In this document: positions 1 to 8,550 of the stretch, one piece after another
Layout: every line of letters begins with the position of its first letter
Position numbering within the stretch: position 1 is the stretch's first letter
From: Gallionellaceae bacterium
GTDB taxonomy: Bacteria; Pseudomonadota; Gammaproteobacteria; Burkholderiales; Gallionellaceae
Direction: 5' to 3'
Assembly (NCBI GenBank): GCA_030834965.1
Contig: JAUQWW010000036.1
Coordinates: 1 to 64,000 of the forward strand
Length of the DNA stretch: 64,000 nucleotides
Notes under the pieces: model-generated
The model's database searches: none
What the model was told of the DNA's origin: nothing
The model's input: the letters and a program-made list of their open reading frames with translations, nothing else
Translations under genes and position numbers: made by a program

Positions 1-189
1 AGAATTTGCACACGCGTCAATGCGCCTGCCGTACTGCTCAGGCTGGAGCTTGAACATATGACAGAGCAAATCCAGAAATTTGGCGGATTGATGGAGCAGC
101 ACGGCAAAGAGAAATCATTCTACCCCTACTTTTTCCCAAGATGGGATGAACCAGGCATCACCGACAGGCTTATAACCGGGAGAACATGA
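1..189 (+). CDS. C-terminal fragment of an unidentified protein (5' end outside window)
   Basis: Frame 1 is open from the first base to a TGA at 187-189, giving the last 62 residues of a protein whose start lies outside the window. The fragment is charged and amphipathic, with an aromatic-rich stretch (SFYPYFFPRWDEPG) near the end. I do not recognise the family. The gene is followed after 87 bp by the same-strand ThiF-nitroreductase gene and may be co-transcribed with it. From context only, a GNAT/FeeM-like acyltransferase of the kind found in PEP-CTERM genomes would be a reasonable idea, but nothing in these 62 residues proves it. Confidence 0.5.
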   Translation, partial: RICTRVNAPAVLLRLELEHMTEQIQKFGGLMEQHGKEKSFYPYFFPRWDEPGITDRLITGRT

Positions 190-276
190 GTACCGCGATA
201 ATCTAGCAATTCGGTTCTGTTTCATGCATGCTTATAGTATTTTTTAAGCATGGCGACGCTTCGCACCAACACATAA

Positions 277-2289
277 ATGACTGAAGCCTTTTCCTACCAT
301 CAAGCCTTCTCACGCAACGTCGGCTGGGTCACTCCCCAAGAGCAGGAAATTCTGCGCAACAAGCGGGTTGCCATTGCAGGCATGGGCGGTGTGGGCGGCG
401 TCCACCTGCTGACACTCGCGCGATTAGGAATCGGTGCCTTTCACATCGCCGACTTCGACGTCTTCGATATAGTCAACTTCAACCGCCAAATCGGCGCTAC
501 CGTATCCACCCTCGGCCAGCCAAAGGCGGATGTTTTGGCAAGTATGGCCAAAGATATTAATCCCGAGCTGGATATCCGAATTTTCCCAGACGGGGTGAAC
601 CAGAATAATTTGTCGGATTTCTTTACAAACATAGATCTATATGTAGACGGCCTTGATTTTTTTGCATTTTCTGCCAGGCAGGCGACATTCGCCGCCTGTG
701 CTAGACTGGGCATTCCTGCGATCACAGCTGCCCCTCTAGGGATGGGAACCGCGTTACTAAATTTCCTGCCGGGAGGGATGACCTTTGAACAGTATTTCCA
801 GTGGGGCGATCTGCCCGAAGAGGAAAAAGCACTTCGCTTCCTCCTCGGCTTGGCCCCTGCTGGACTGCACGCATCCTACCTCGTCGACCCGTCCGCTATC
901 AACCTGAAGGAACGCCGTGGACCGTCCACCATCATGGGATGCCAATTGTGTGCCGGCGCAGCCGCGACAGAGGCGCTGAAGATATTACTTAGCCGGGGCA
1001 GAGTACTTGCTGCACCGCACGGCATTCATTTCGACGCCTATCGCAACAAACTCGTCCATACGTGGCGTCCCGGCGGAAACGGCAACCCAATTCAGCGGCT
1101 GGGACTTTCCATTGCGAGAAAGCGACTTAACAGCGGAACCGGCTCGGCAGCCGCCCAAATCGCACCCACTGTGTCCCGCGATACGACTCCCCACTCCACA
1201 CCCATAGCCGCAGAGAAAGCGCATCCCCCATCTACCATTGAACAAATTCTCGACCTTGCGCGTTGGGCGCCCAGTGGAGACAACACGCAGCCCTGGCGTT
1301 TTGAGATTATTGACGACCATCATGTGGTAGTGCACGGATTTGATACCCGCGACCACTGCGTCTATGATCTGGATGGCCATCCAAGCCAGATTGCATTAGG
1401 CACGTTGCTCGAGACAATTTCCATCGCAGCAACAGCGCACGGCTTACTTGCAAGAATCTCTCGCCGTATGGAAATGCCCGAAACCGAGCCTACCTTTGAT
1501 GTGCATTTCGTGCCAGACAAGAGCCTTAAGCCTGACCTCCTCATCCCCTATATTCCTTCCCGCAGTGTGCAACGCCGGGCCATGCGAACCCGCCCCCTAA
1601 GTCGAGCAGAAAAAAGCGCATTAGAGGCTGCGGCAGGCGAGAGGTACACCATCCTGTGGCTTGAAGGGGCAGCCAAGCGGGCGGCAGCCGCCCGACTGAT
1701 GTTCAACAATTCCAAGCTACGCTTAACCATGCCCGAAGCGTACCAAGTGCATCGTGACATCATTCAGTGGAATGCTCGGTACAGCGCGGACAAGGTGCCC
1801 GACCAGGCACTCGGGCTTGACTCCCTTACACTGAAAATTATGCGTTGGGTAATGGGAAGCTGGGGACGTGTCGACTTTTTTAACACCTTCCTCGGTGGTA
1901 CTCTGGCACCTCGCATTCAGATGGACTTGGTCCCCGGACTTGCTTGCGCTGCCCATTTCGTGATTCAGGCTAATGAAACCCCGCGGACTATTGACGACTA
2001 TGTCAATGCTGGCAGAGCCGTCCAGCGGTTCTGGCTAACCCTGACGCAACTGGGGCTCTTCATGCAACCAGAAATGACGCCTCTTATTTTTTCGCGTTAC
2101 GTGGAAAACGGGATACAGTTCTCAAGAGGTAGGGGCATGCAGGAACGCGCGCATCAGCTTTCCCGCCAACTCAGTCAGCTGATCGGAGAAGGAACAACCT
2201 CCCGCTCCGTTTTTATGGGAAGAATCGGTGCGGCGCCCCCCCCCTCGGCTCGTTCCTTGCGAAAGCCTCTTTCAACTCTAAAGCTGTAG
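277..2289 (+). CDS. ThiF-family adenylyltransferase fused to a nitroreductase-like domain
   Basis: The 670-residue protein has two domains. Residues about 10-265 are a ThiF/MoeB/E1-like Rossmann domain with the nucleotide-binding motif GMGGVGG at 35-41, the acidic strand end ADFD at 58-61, NFNRQ at 67-71 and a single CxxC (GCQLC, 221-225). E1-like enzymes adenylate a carboxylate, usually the C terminus of a ubiquitin-like or sulfur-carrier protein. After a Ser/Pro/Thr-rich linker (about 282-318), residues 320-640 resemble the FMN nitroreductase fold (ARWAPSGDNTQPW at 328-340). No sulfur-carrier gene is seen nearby, so the substrate is unknown. ThiF-nitroreductase fusions also exist in actinobacteria (Rv1355c type). 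No clear ribosome binding site precedes the ATG; the start rests on domain completeness. A hairpin terminator follows. Confidence 0.85.
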   Translation: MTEAFSYHQAFSRNVGWVTPQEQEILRNKRVAIAGMGGVGGVHLLTLARLGIGAFHIADFDVFDIVNFNRQIGATVSTLGQPKADVLASMAKDINPELDIRIFPDGVNQNNLSDFFTNIDLYVDGLDFFAFSARQATFAACARLGIPAITAAPLGMGTALLNFLPGGMTFEQYFQWGDLPEEEKALRFLLGLAPAGLHASYLVDPSAINLKERRGPSTIMGCQLCAGAAATEALKILLSRGRVLAAPHGIHFDAYRNKLVHTWRPGGNGNPIQRLGLSIARKRLNSGTGSAAAQIAPTVSRDTTPHSTPIAAEKAHPPSTIEQILDLARWAPSGDNTQPWRFEIIDDHHVVVHGFDTRDHCVYDLDGHPSQIALGTLLETISIAATAHGLLARISRRMEMPETEPTFDVHFVPDKSLKPDLLIPYIPSRSVQRRAMRTRPLSRAEKSALEAAAGERYTILWLEGAAKRAAAARLMFNNSKLRLTMPEAYQVHRDIIQWNARYSADKVPDQALGLDSLTLKIMRWVMGSWGRVDFFNTFLGGTLAPRIQMDLVPGLACAAHFVIQANETPRTIDDYVNAGRAVQRFWLTLTQLGLFMQPEMTPLIFSRYVENGIQFSRGRGMQERAHQLSRQLSQLIGEGTTSRSVFMGRIGAAPPPSARSLRKPLSTLKL

Positions 2290-2370
2290 GTATTATCAAG
2301 TCATCGTATACACATGGCTCAACTCGTGATCGCTAGTATACTTTACGCAGTGATATGAGAGCGCCAAATA

Positions 2371-2398
2371 CAAAACCCCGCATTGCGGGGTTTTGTTT
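2371..2398. terminator. Intrinsic terminator, possibly bidirectional
   Basis: A perfect inverted repeat (CAAAACCCCGC / GCGGGGTTTTG, 3-nt loop) is followed by TTTTGTTT on the plus strand and preceded by an A-rich stretch, so it can work in both directions. It lies between the ThiF fusion gene and the convergent PEP-CTERM gene. Confidence 0.85.
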
Positions 2399-2416
2399 GG
2401 TCAAGATTTCCTTAAT

Positions 2417-3274
2417 TTAGAACTTCATCGAACGACGACGGCTGAAACCCACCAAGGCCAACAGTCCAGCTCCAATCAGCGCAACGCTGCCAGGCTCAGG
2501 AACTGTCAGGTTCAAGCTACCATCGCTGTTGACAACCAGATCACAGTCGATGATCTGTCCTGCAACAACATTACAGGCGGCCGCCTGACCCAATGTGTTT
2601 TGGGTGTGAATTGCTGCAAACAAGGTTCCCAGCGGCAGTGCGTTAACAAAAGGATCATACGAAGCACCGGTAGAATCACGGAACAGATTACTGGTGTAAC
2701 CCGCCGAGTTAACTCGAGTGAGCATGTCGGTTGTTCCATTTGGGAGAAGCCCGCCCAAGAAGGCGCCCAATGAACCACCTGACGGGTTAACGGGGGTAAG
2801 ATCGGTCAAGGTGGTGTAAGTGACTCCGCCATCAGTGGTCCCCTGAATGGCGATATTACCCACTCCTGAAGTGAACGCATAGGTTACCGCTCCTGATGGG
2901 GCAACCGACGTCAGAACTCCAGCAAGACCAGTATATACTAATTGCAGGCCATTTAACGGAGAGGCGAAGCCAGCGGGGAAACCAGCGTCACACGCCCCAA
3001 CACAGCTTTCGTTTGTAACACTAATTGAGAAAATTGACCCAAACTCAGTAAATGGATCACCCGGGTCCAGTACGCCATTGCCACCAAAGTTCTGGTTAAC
3101 GTAACCGACACCACCACTTAAGTTGAGATGACCAATGTTTGTCGTTACCGAAGCAATCCCGGCAGCCGTTGTATCTAGCCGCCACGCATCCTGAATACCC
3201 ACTGTTACTGCGCTAGCTGCCGAGCTAGCTATGGCGAATAAACCCGTTAACACGAGTTTTGGAATTGTTTTCAT
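2417..3274 (-). CDS. PEP-CTERM sorting domain-containing secreted protein
   Basis: The 285-residue exported protein starts with a Sec signal peptide (hydrophobic LVLTGLFAIASSAASA, cut near residue 22). It ends with a classic PEP-CTERM tripartite signal: VPEPGSVAL, a hydrophobic helix (LIGAGLLALVGF) and a basic tail (SRRRSMKF). By the Haft model, exosortase cleaves or transfers proteins at the Pro-Glu-Pro motif; the exosortase A gene is in this window (19521-21092). The mature part is rich in Gly, Ser, Thr and Val, with two close Cys (CVGAC) and two more near the C terminus (AACNVVAGQIIDC). That is typical of low-complexity extracellular matrix proteins, and its specific function is unknown. 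GGGAG stands 8 nt before the ATG. A sigma-54 promoter lies about 65-80 bp upstream. Confidence 0.92.
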   Translation of the reverse strand: MKTIPKLVLTGLFAIASSAASAVTVGIQDAWRLDTTAAGIASVTTNIGHLNLSGGVGYVNQNFGGNGVLDPGDPFTEFGSIFSISVTNESCVGACDAGFPAGFASPLNGLQLVYTGLAGVLTSVAPSGAVTYAFTSGVGNIAIQGTTDGGVTYTTLTDLTPVNPSGGSLGAFLGGLLPNGTTDMLTRVNSAGYTSNLFRDSTGASYDPFVNALPLGTLFAAIHTQNTLGQAAACNVVAGQIIDCDLVVNSDGSLNLTVPEPGSVALIGAGLLALVGFSRRRSMKF

Positions 3275-3338
3275 GTTCGCTGCTCCCCTATCGTAAAGTA
3301 TTTAGCATCTAGAAAATTCTACTGCTCGTCAGTAGACT

Positions 3339-3354
3339 AGCAACGACCATGCCA
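3339..3354 (-). promoter_or_regulatory. Sigma-54 (-24/-12) promoter of the PEP-CTERM gene
   Basis: Read on the minus strand the site is TGGCATGGTCGTTGCT. It matches the consensus TGGCACG-N4-TTGCW at all but one position, with the invariant GG and GC 10 nt apart. Predicted transcription starts about 11-12 nt downstream, giving a leader of roughly 55 nt before the ATG at 3274. RpoN together with the PrsK/PrsR two-component system is the established regulator of PEP-CTERM genes in some Betaproteobacteria; PrsR itself is not encoded in this window. Confidence 0.8.
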
Positions 3355-3484
3355 ACATAATTAAACACCTACAATACATATAGTTAAAAACTATCTTGAT
3401 TACCTTCCAAGTAAATTTTAGAAATTTTGTAAAAAAACCCGACAAGCCTAATTTGGCCTACTGCCAGATATTTACAGATTAGTA

Positions 3485-4468
3485 CTATTTCGCATCGCCA
3501 ACTGGTGTGACTATTGCCGAAGCTGATTCCACTACGTTGCGCTGGTAAGGATGTTCTGTTTTCCTATAGAGCCTGGCAATTTTTCGCACATAATCCTGCG
3601 TCTCAGGATAGGGCGGAATTCCACGGTATTTTTCAACTGCCTTCTCTCCCGCGTTATAGGCTGCAGCCACCAACGGTACGCTGCCCTTGAAAACCGCCAG
3701 CAGCCATTGCAGATAGGCCAGACCACCCTTGATATTTTCCTTCGCATCAAAAGCATCTTTGACGCGGAAGCGTTGAGCAGTTTCGGGAATGAGCTGCATC
3801 AGACCTTGTGCATTTTTCGGGGATTGTGCGCGGACATTGAATCCGGATTCGACTGAAATGACCGCCATCGCCAGCTTGGGGTCCACCTCGTAGCGTGGCG
3901 CCAGTTGGTGCACCAGCTTGAAGATAGGACCATTCAGGTAAACGGGCTCATCCGTTTTCGATCCTTCATCTGCATTCTCAGCCACTTTTTCAGCCTCCGC
4001 CTTCTCTTCAGCTTCGGCTTGCTTTACAGGCTCAGCTTCTGGCTCGGGCAACAGGCAGGAAGGAAGCGGGTTTGACGTGGATGACTGTGTGTAGCCTGTC
4101 ATTTTCCGCGCATGGTCATGCCCCTGTTCGGCTGCCAGCGCGAATAGCTGTGCGGCCACACCATCATCCTTGGGAATGCCGCGCCCGTTGGCATACATCC
4201 ATCCGAGAGCGTATTGTGCATCCGCGTAGCCCAACCTTGCTGCGCGGCAATACAGCGCAATGGCCATGGCGTAATCGCGCGGCACACCTTCGGCATGTTC
4301 GTATTTGACCGCCAGTTCCAACAGCGACTTGGGGTTATCTGGATTTTCAGATTCCCCTTGCTTGTGTAAACCCTGCAAGGCTACAGCCAGATTGTCGGCA
4401 GCTGCTTCATTGCCAACGGACAATGCCAGCACAACCAGCGCCATAAATGAATTTAAGTGAAAAGACAT
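3485..4468 (-). CDS. Sel1-repeat lytic transglycosylase (SLT family)
   Basis: Start chosen at ATG 4468 (327 aa), not an upstream in-frame ATG, because AAGGTGG sits 8 nt before it and the signal peptide (hydrophobic MALVVLALSV) then begins properly. Residues about 45-122 carry two Sel1-like TPR repeats (YADAQYALGWMYANGRG type). A charged Ala/Glu-rich linker (about 135-175) leads to a C-terminal goose-type lysozyme/SLT domain with the catalytic Glu in SVESGF (E207), GLMQL (222-226) and AYNAGE (270-275). The family cleaves the MurNAc-GlcNAc bond of peptidoglycan in the periplasm with anhydro-MurNAc formation. It probably opens the wall locally for assembly of envelope machinery. A 39-bp element shared with the region before the eps operon lies just upstream (4544-4582). 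Confidence 0.88.
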   Translation of the reverse strand: MSFHLNSFMALVVLALSVGNEAAADNLAVALQGLHKQGESENPDNPKSLLELAVKYEHAEGVPRDYAMAIALYCRAARLGYADAQYALGWMYANGRGIPKDDGVAAQLFALAAEQGHDHARKMTGYTQSSTSNPLPSCLLPEPEAEPVKQAEAEEKAEAEKVAENADEGSKTDEPVYLNGPIFKLVHQLAPRYEVDPKLAMAVISVESGFNVRAQSPKNAQGLMQLIPETAQRFRVKDAFDAKENIKGGLAYLQWLLAVFKGSVPLVAAAYNAGEKAVEKYRGIPPYPETQDYVRKIARLYRKTEHPYQRNVVESASAIVTPVGDAK

Positions 4469-4543
4469 TACGATTACCACCTTGCTTGTGATTACCCTCA
4501 TAAGCGTAAATTCGCAAACCAAATCAGAGGGTGCGTTGCATCA

Positions 4544-4582
4544 TATCGGCTACGGCAACAAGAACAATTGGACTTTGGTACA
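4544..4582. repeat. 39-bp conserved element, copy A
   Basis: Starts TATCGGCT and ends TTGGACTTTGGTACA. It is identical at 33 of 39 positions, without gaps, to 8743-8781. Here it lies 76 bp upstream of the minus-strand lytic transglycosylase start, in a spacer of only about 125 bp. Conservation outside any recognisable ORF suggests a regulator-binding site or promoter element. Confidence 0.6.
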
Positions 4583-4594
4583 GGCGGCAGGCCC

Positions 4595-5404
4595 CTAGTG
4601 TTTTTCCATGGGAGAGGCTCTTTGCGAAGTAGGCGCTTTGTCCGCGTGCTCAGCACTTTCTCGCACCATCCGCTTGCTGTGCCGCTGCAAGTTGCTGCTC
4701 AACTGGTGAATGATTTCCGAGGCGGCATTGACGATCTGTTTTGATCCGAGGCCAGCCCGGGTCATTTCCCTGAAGAAAGATTTTGCCAGAATTTTGGCCA
4801 CTTGGTCAGGATTCTGAAAGGCAATCCCCAAGGAGCCCTCCATATCTTTATTTGCTTCCTGCACCATTGCCAACTGGGCGAAGCGGGAATTCAGGATGCT
4901 CTGAAGCTGAAACACCTGGATTGATTTGCCGATAAACAGGGCAACTACATCAAGCAAATTCAGATCTGTCAGATTGAAAGCGTTTCCATGCGCATGGCCG
5001 CTCACGTTGACCACTCCAACAATCCGCCCACTGATGGTAATAGGTGAGGACAGCAGACTCTTGCGTGGGTCATGGGCACGCCGGGCCCACTTGGCAAAAC
5101 CGGATTGATCAATATCTTCGATCAATAAGGATCGGCCGGTTGCAATCACATGCCCGGCAATGCCATCGCCCTGCCCGATCGACTCCTTGTAAGCCGCAGC
5201 TGGCAACGGACCGTAGCAAGCGTAAACACTCATGCGCATATTTTCTGATTCGCCATCATTCAGCAGCATGATGGAACAATTTTCTGCGCCGAGGATTTTT
5301 GCCGTCACTGCCGCAAGTTGCTGGAGATTGTCGTCAAGGCTGCCTTTCTCCAGGAGCCTGGATAGATCCTGAAGCTTGATCAGAGGATTTTCCATTTCAC
5401 CCAT
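4595..5404 (-). CDS. GAF-domain sensory protein
   Basis: The 269-residue cytoplasmic protein has no signal peptide. Residues about 20-165 form a GAF domain (ENCSIMLLND, GDGIAGHVIATG, SSPITISGRIVGVVNV), followed by a helical region likely to be coiled coil (about 165-250). No kinase, GGDEF or HTH output domain is attached, so it must act through a partner. AAGGAG lies 7 nt before the ATG at 5404. It is on the same strand as the transglycosylase, but the 126-bp gap holding element copy A suggests separate transcription. The ligand is unknown; GAF domains bind cyclic nucleotides, haem or other small molecules. Confidence 0.8.
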   Translation of the reverse strand: MGEMENPLIKLQDLSRLLEKGSLDDNLQQLAAVTAKILGAENCSIMLLNDGESENMRMSVYACYGPLPAAAYKESIGQGDGIAGHVIATGRSLLIEDIDQSGFAKWARRAHDPRKSLLSSPITISGRIVGVVNVSGHAHGNAFNLTDLNLLDVVALFIGKSIQVFQLQSILNSRFAQLAMVQEANKDMEGSLGIAFQNPDQVAKILAKSFFREMTRAGLGSKQIVNAASEIIHQLSSNLQRHSKRMVRESAEHADKAPTSQRASPMEKH

Positions 5405-5467
5405 GACATTGCTCCTTCATTGGTCAGTCGATTGTTGTTGCAGTATAGCTGTTTGACTGGGCCATCA

Positions 5468-6544
5468 TCATTTGTGCTTGGGTGAAATGAAGGCTTTGTG
5501 AAGCAGATGGCGCGCAAGCAATAAGGGGGGCATGCGGAGCCAGTTTGCGCGGATATAAAGCATCCACCGCGCGGTACCCGTCAGCCAGTCGGAACAGCTT
5601 GGGTGATCCGGCATGAGCGCGCGTGAGAATAGTGCATCCATGAGAGCCAGGGTTAGCCGGCCCGGGCGGCCGATCCGGGCGGCTTCCATTGCCTCTGAGG
5701 GGATAGGCGTGTGCAGGATCTGGGCTGTATAGCGCAACGCGTAATAAAGCGAACGCGTCAACTCAAGCTCCTTTGCGCGCTCGACCAGTCTTGGCCAGAA
5801 TGATGGGAGAGTGCTAAAGTGGCGCAGCAAGCTGTCAATATCAACCAGGTCCCGGAGCCCATTATGCAGTTCACCCTCATGGAATAGATGGACAGCACTG
5901 TGCAGAACCATATCAGCTGGGGCGAAAACCTTCAGGCCGCTATATCCATCCAAAGTATGCGCCGCTGCACGAAGCTTTTCCGGGTCGGGGTGAACGCAAG
6001 CCGTTTCCGGCAAGATCGCATGATGCACATCAATCACAGTCAATCGTTTGATGTGTTGCATGGGAGGCAACTCATGCATCCAGGTACGATAATAGCGCTG
6101 GTCATAGGCATCGATACCCGTTGTGGCCCAGCCATGAAGCATCAAGGCAGCCTCCACCGCATTGATGTTGGTCTTGGGCACCATGATATCGATATCGGAA
6201 AAAAGACGCCCCTGCGCAAAAGGCAGCTTTGCCATGACATAGGCAGCCCCCTTGAGAAGGATGATCGGCACTCCCTCCTTCTCCAATGCCTTCCTGATCA
6301 GGACTATTTCCCGATGAACGGCTTGTGCATGTCGTTCAGACAGGACGCGCGACCATTCAAGGTGTTCACGGGGTTGAGGCGGCACCTGATCAATCAGGCC
6401 GCGCTCATCCAGCAATGCGCGAATGCTTGACAGCAGGTTGGAGTGCCGTGCCTGACGCAAGAGCATGTCCCAGTCCGCAAGGCTCAGGGAAGCCAGCGCA
6501 TCGGGCTGACGAAACGCTTGTAATATCACTGGACTTGGGATCAC
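5468..6544 (-). CDS. NTP_transf_5 nucleotidyltransferase of the HPr-rel-A module
   Basis: The 358-residue protein belongs to the uncharacterised nucleotidyltransferase family 5. The polymerase-beta-like signature is visible: LLKGAA (96-101) and, about 16 residues later, LFSDIDIMV (114-122) with the two metal-binding Asp at 117 and 119. A third acidic patch (IDVHH) follows near residue 170. It starts with GTG one base after the TGA of the upstream kinase gene, so translation is probably coupled. As last gene of the Tat protein-PqqD-kinase-nucleotidyltransferase operon it may transfer a nucleotide to a peptide, sugar or small molecule; the substrate is unknown. Confidence 0.85.
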   Translation of the reverse strand: MIPSPVILQAFRQPDALASLSLADWDMLLRQARHSNLLSSIRALLDERGLIDQVPPQPREHLEWSRVLSERHAQAVHREIVLIRKALEKEGVPIILLKGAAYVMAKLPFAQGRLFSDIDIMVPKTNINAVEAALMLHGWATTGIDAYDQRYYRTWMHELPPMQHIKRLTVIDVHHAILPETACVHPDPEKLRAAAHTLDGYSGLKVFAPADMVLHSAVHLFHEGELHNGLRDLVDIDSLLRHFSTLPSFWPRLVERAKELELTRSLYYALRYTAQILHTPIPSEAMEAARIGRPGRLTLALMDALFSRALMPDHPSCSDWLTGTARWMLYIRANWLRMPPLLLARHLLHKAFISPKHK

Positions 6545-6545
6545 A

Positions 6546-7460
6546 TCAAGGGGTAGGCGGTTTTAATGCGGCAAATGTTTCAATGGCTTCATCCAGCTTG
6601 CTATAGGTGAAATCATAGCACAGCGACACATCAATCAGACCCGCCAAGGCCTCAAAGCCCTTGACTCCGAGAAGACTGTAATTAAACGCGTTCTCTGCAA
6701 CCCGCATGAAAGCGCGCGATTGAGGCAGTGCTTCCAAACATGCAGCAGCATTCGCCTTGTATTTCGGGAAAATCACCCAGGCCGCCCGCACAGCTTCCGA
6801 AGCGCGTGCGACACTGTTAGCGGGCGCTTTCATATGAGCGACGGTACCCTTCATTGTATCGGCCACCATGCGGCCCAAAACCGCACTAGGTTCGTAGTTC
6901 CGGATGATATCGATGGATGCATTTTTCAGGCTGACAGGCCGGGGGATTGGAACAAGTTTCCCGTCGCTGATGCGTATCAATGCGAGTTCATCGGAAAGAA
7001 GACGCCAGCCGCGATTCACCAGGGCAGCACACAGTGTGCTTTTCCCCGAGCCGGGAGGGGCGGGCAAAATGGCGGCATAGCCACCCTTTTCAACCACTGC
7101 CGCATGGATAATCAGATAACGGTTCGCATGGTTCGATACGCACCAGTTGAGCCCCCACTCGAACATGGGGAACGCCTGATCGAGTGGCAAGGGCTTGAAT
7201 GGAGAGTAGCCATCAAACCGAAATTGAACCTGCGGCCTGAACCATCTCCTCAGGTCACGCGGAGGGGCGAGGCTGACATGGAAATCTGCGAAACCGTCCT
7301 GTTCCGCCAAAGGGTAATCGGCGTATAGCAATCCAATACCCTCAGCCACGCTGGAAATCGAAGTTTGCAGGTGGGTAATGAAGGAGCCCGTCCTGAGCCG
7401 TATCCCGGACTTATTTAGACGATGCCGAAGCTCTGAGGACGTTAACGCGGAAACATTCAA
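6546..7460 (-). CDS. HprK-related kinase A
   Basis: The 304-residue protein resembles the C-terminal catalytic domain of HPr kinase/phosphorylase. It has a P-loop APPGSGKS (134-141), a preceding IIHAAVVEKGG segment and LLSDELALI (154-162) as the acidic Walker-B-like motif. It matches the HprK_rel_A family of exosortase-bearing Betaproteobacteria, where it co-occurs with a PqqD-like protein and an NTP_transf_5 protein. True HprK phosphorylates Ser46 of HPr, but no HPr or PTS gene is present here, so a different substrate is likely. The gene overlaps the PqqD-like gene by 4 bp (ATGA) and is followed immediately by the nucleotidyltransferase. Confidence 0.88.
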   Translation of the reverse strand: MNVSALTSSELRHRLNKSGIRLRTGSFITHLQTSISSVAEGIGLLYADYPLAEQDGFADFHVSLAPPRDLRRWFRPQVQFRFDGYSPFKPLPLDQAFPMFEWGLNWCVSNHANRYLIIHAAVVEKGGYAAILPAPPGSGKSTLCAALVNRGWRLLSDELALIRISDGKLVPIPRPVSLKNASIDIIRNYEPSAVLGRMVADTMKGTVAHMKAPANSVARASEAVRAAWVIFPKYKANAAACLEALPQSRAFMRVAENAFNYSLLGVKGFEALAGLIDVSLCYDFTYSKLDEAIETFAALKPPTP

Positions 7461-7753
7461 AATCTGGTCTGTTCTATCAGCGCAAGCGCATTGAGATCAG
7501 CGAGAAGGTTTTCAATTTGAGGTGCGAGGGATTCATCCATCATTTCAACTCGCAACAAGGATGCGAGAGATTCAGCCAACGTGATTGCATCTGATGGCGC
7601 CTGCTGTAGTTTTAGCAAGACCTGGGCGGCGGCAGAACCCAGCAGATGAGTGTCCCCTGAAAGATTGTTATAGACAACGAACTCGTCGTCCCAGGAACGA
7701 AGCCGAAGAGCTTGATCTGACATCAATCTCCACTTCATGTTTGAGTCCATCAT
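7457..7753 (-). CDS. PqqD-like peptide chaperone of the HPr-rel-A module
   Basis: The 98-residue protein has the PqqD fold pattern: W-R near the N terminus, DEFVVYNNLSGDTHLLG (beta strands with a conserved G-D-T), a helical middle (AAQVLLKLQQ) and a C-terminal helix (LLADLNALALIEQ). PqqD-type proteins are RiPP recognition elements that bind a leader peptide and present it to a modifying enzyme. Its presence beside a kinase and a nucleotidyltransferase suggests that the operon modifies a peptide or protein. The start at 7753 is uncertain because no strong ribosome binding site is seen. It overlaps the kinase gene by 4 bp. Confidence 0.82.
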   Translation of the reverse strand: MMDSNMKWRLMSDQALRLRSWDDEFVVYNNLSGDTHLLGSAAAQVLLKLQQAPSDAITLAESLASLLRVEMMDESLAPQIENLLADLNALALIEQTRF

Positions 7754-7798
7754 GACATTACGGCGAGAATTAAATTATTGAGTGCACGCAAACAACTG

Positions 7799-8431
7799 CT
7801 ACAACGTCATCGTAGTTTTCAAGTAGTTGACAATATCTGCCTCGTACCACTTGACACCCGCAGTAGGTTCAAAATAACTATTCAGATCCCATTCGTTGAA
7901 TATATTTATGACCTGCGCTTCGGTTAACACTGGAGTCAATGCCTTTCTGGCATTAACTATTGCAGCGACGATGTAAGCGCCTAACTGGGTGTGGTCGAGG
8001 AAAATCACCTGCATCATGCTGTAATTCTTGTATTTCGCTCCATAACCGTTGCAGCTAACCACCTTGTCAAATGTGGTTCCCTGAATCCAATCATCTACCT
8101 GTGTGCATGACGTGTTGTTCTTGCATTTGCCAGGCGAGTATGGAGGATCCGGCCATGCCTCCGGATGGTCTCGATAATAGAGCGGGTTCTGGCCACTGCA
8201 CACTGGAGGCGTACCATGGGAACTGACATTGCCCGAAACAAAACCAGACGGTGTGTGGCACGCCCAGTCGCCGAGTACGGGCCGACTGGCAAGAGTAAGC
8301 AATACACCAGACGCGACCAAGCCTGACTTGGTGAAGCTTCTGCGCGACTTATCAACCAATTTCGTTGGTCCGGCAATTTCTTGAAATGCCTGTTGCTTTT
8401 CTTCGCCGTTCTGGTGTTCCTGGACAGCCAT
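7799..8431 (-). CDS. Tat-exported cysteine-containing protein heading the HPr-rel-A operon
   Basis: The 210-residue protein has a long charged N-region, then a twin-arginine motif SRRSFTK (29-35) and a hydrophobic stretch (about 36-48), so it probably leaves the cytoplasm folded through Tat. The mature part has five Cys (in DWAC, PVCSG, GKC, TSC and SCNG), many Pro/Gly/Asn in its first half and a helical C-terminal half. I do not recognise the family. AAGGAG lies 5 nt before the ATG. It is the first gene of an operon with PqqD-like, HprK-like and nucleotidyltransferase proteins, so it is a natural candidate for their substrate or product carrier; this is inference from position only. Confidence 0.75.
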   Translation of the reverse strand: MAVQEHQNGEEKQQAFQEIAGPTKLVDKSRRSFTKSGLVASGVLLTLASRPVLGDWACHTPSGFVSGNVSSHGTPPVCSGQNPLYYRDHPEAWPDPPYSPGKCKNNTSCTQVDDWIQGTTFDKVVSCNGYGAKYKNYSMMQVIFLDHTQLGAYIVAAIVNARKALTPVLTEAQVINIFNEWDLNSYFEPTAGVKWYEADIVNYLKTTMTL

Positions 8432-8534
8432 ATAAACTCCTTAAATGCTGCTTCTGTATTTCATGCGACTCTTCGAATACATTATCAATTGTTGTAGTTA
8501 TAGCATTAAGTGACGAGAGATTGACTATCAAGCA

Positions 8535-8550
8535 TGCAAAATTCATTCCA
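8535..8550 (-). promoter_or_regulatory. Probable sigma-54 promoter of the HPr-rel-A operon
   Basis: On the minus strand the sequence is TGGAATGAATTTTGCA. GG and GC are 10 nt apart and the -12 element TTGCA is perfect; the -24 element TGGAATG differs from TGGCACG at two positions. Predicted start near 8524 gives a leader of about 90 nt to the ATG at 8431. Confidence 0.65.

Noticed and set aside
4460-4500. GG-N10-GC spacing before the transglycosylase
   Set aside because: The -12 element would read AAGC and overlaps the ribosome binding site.
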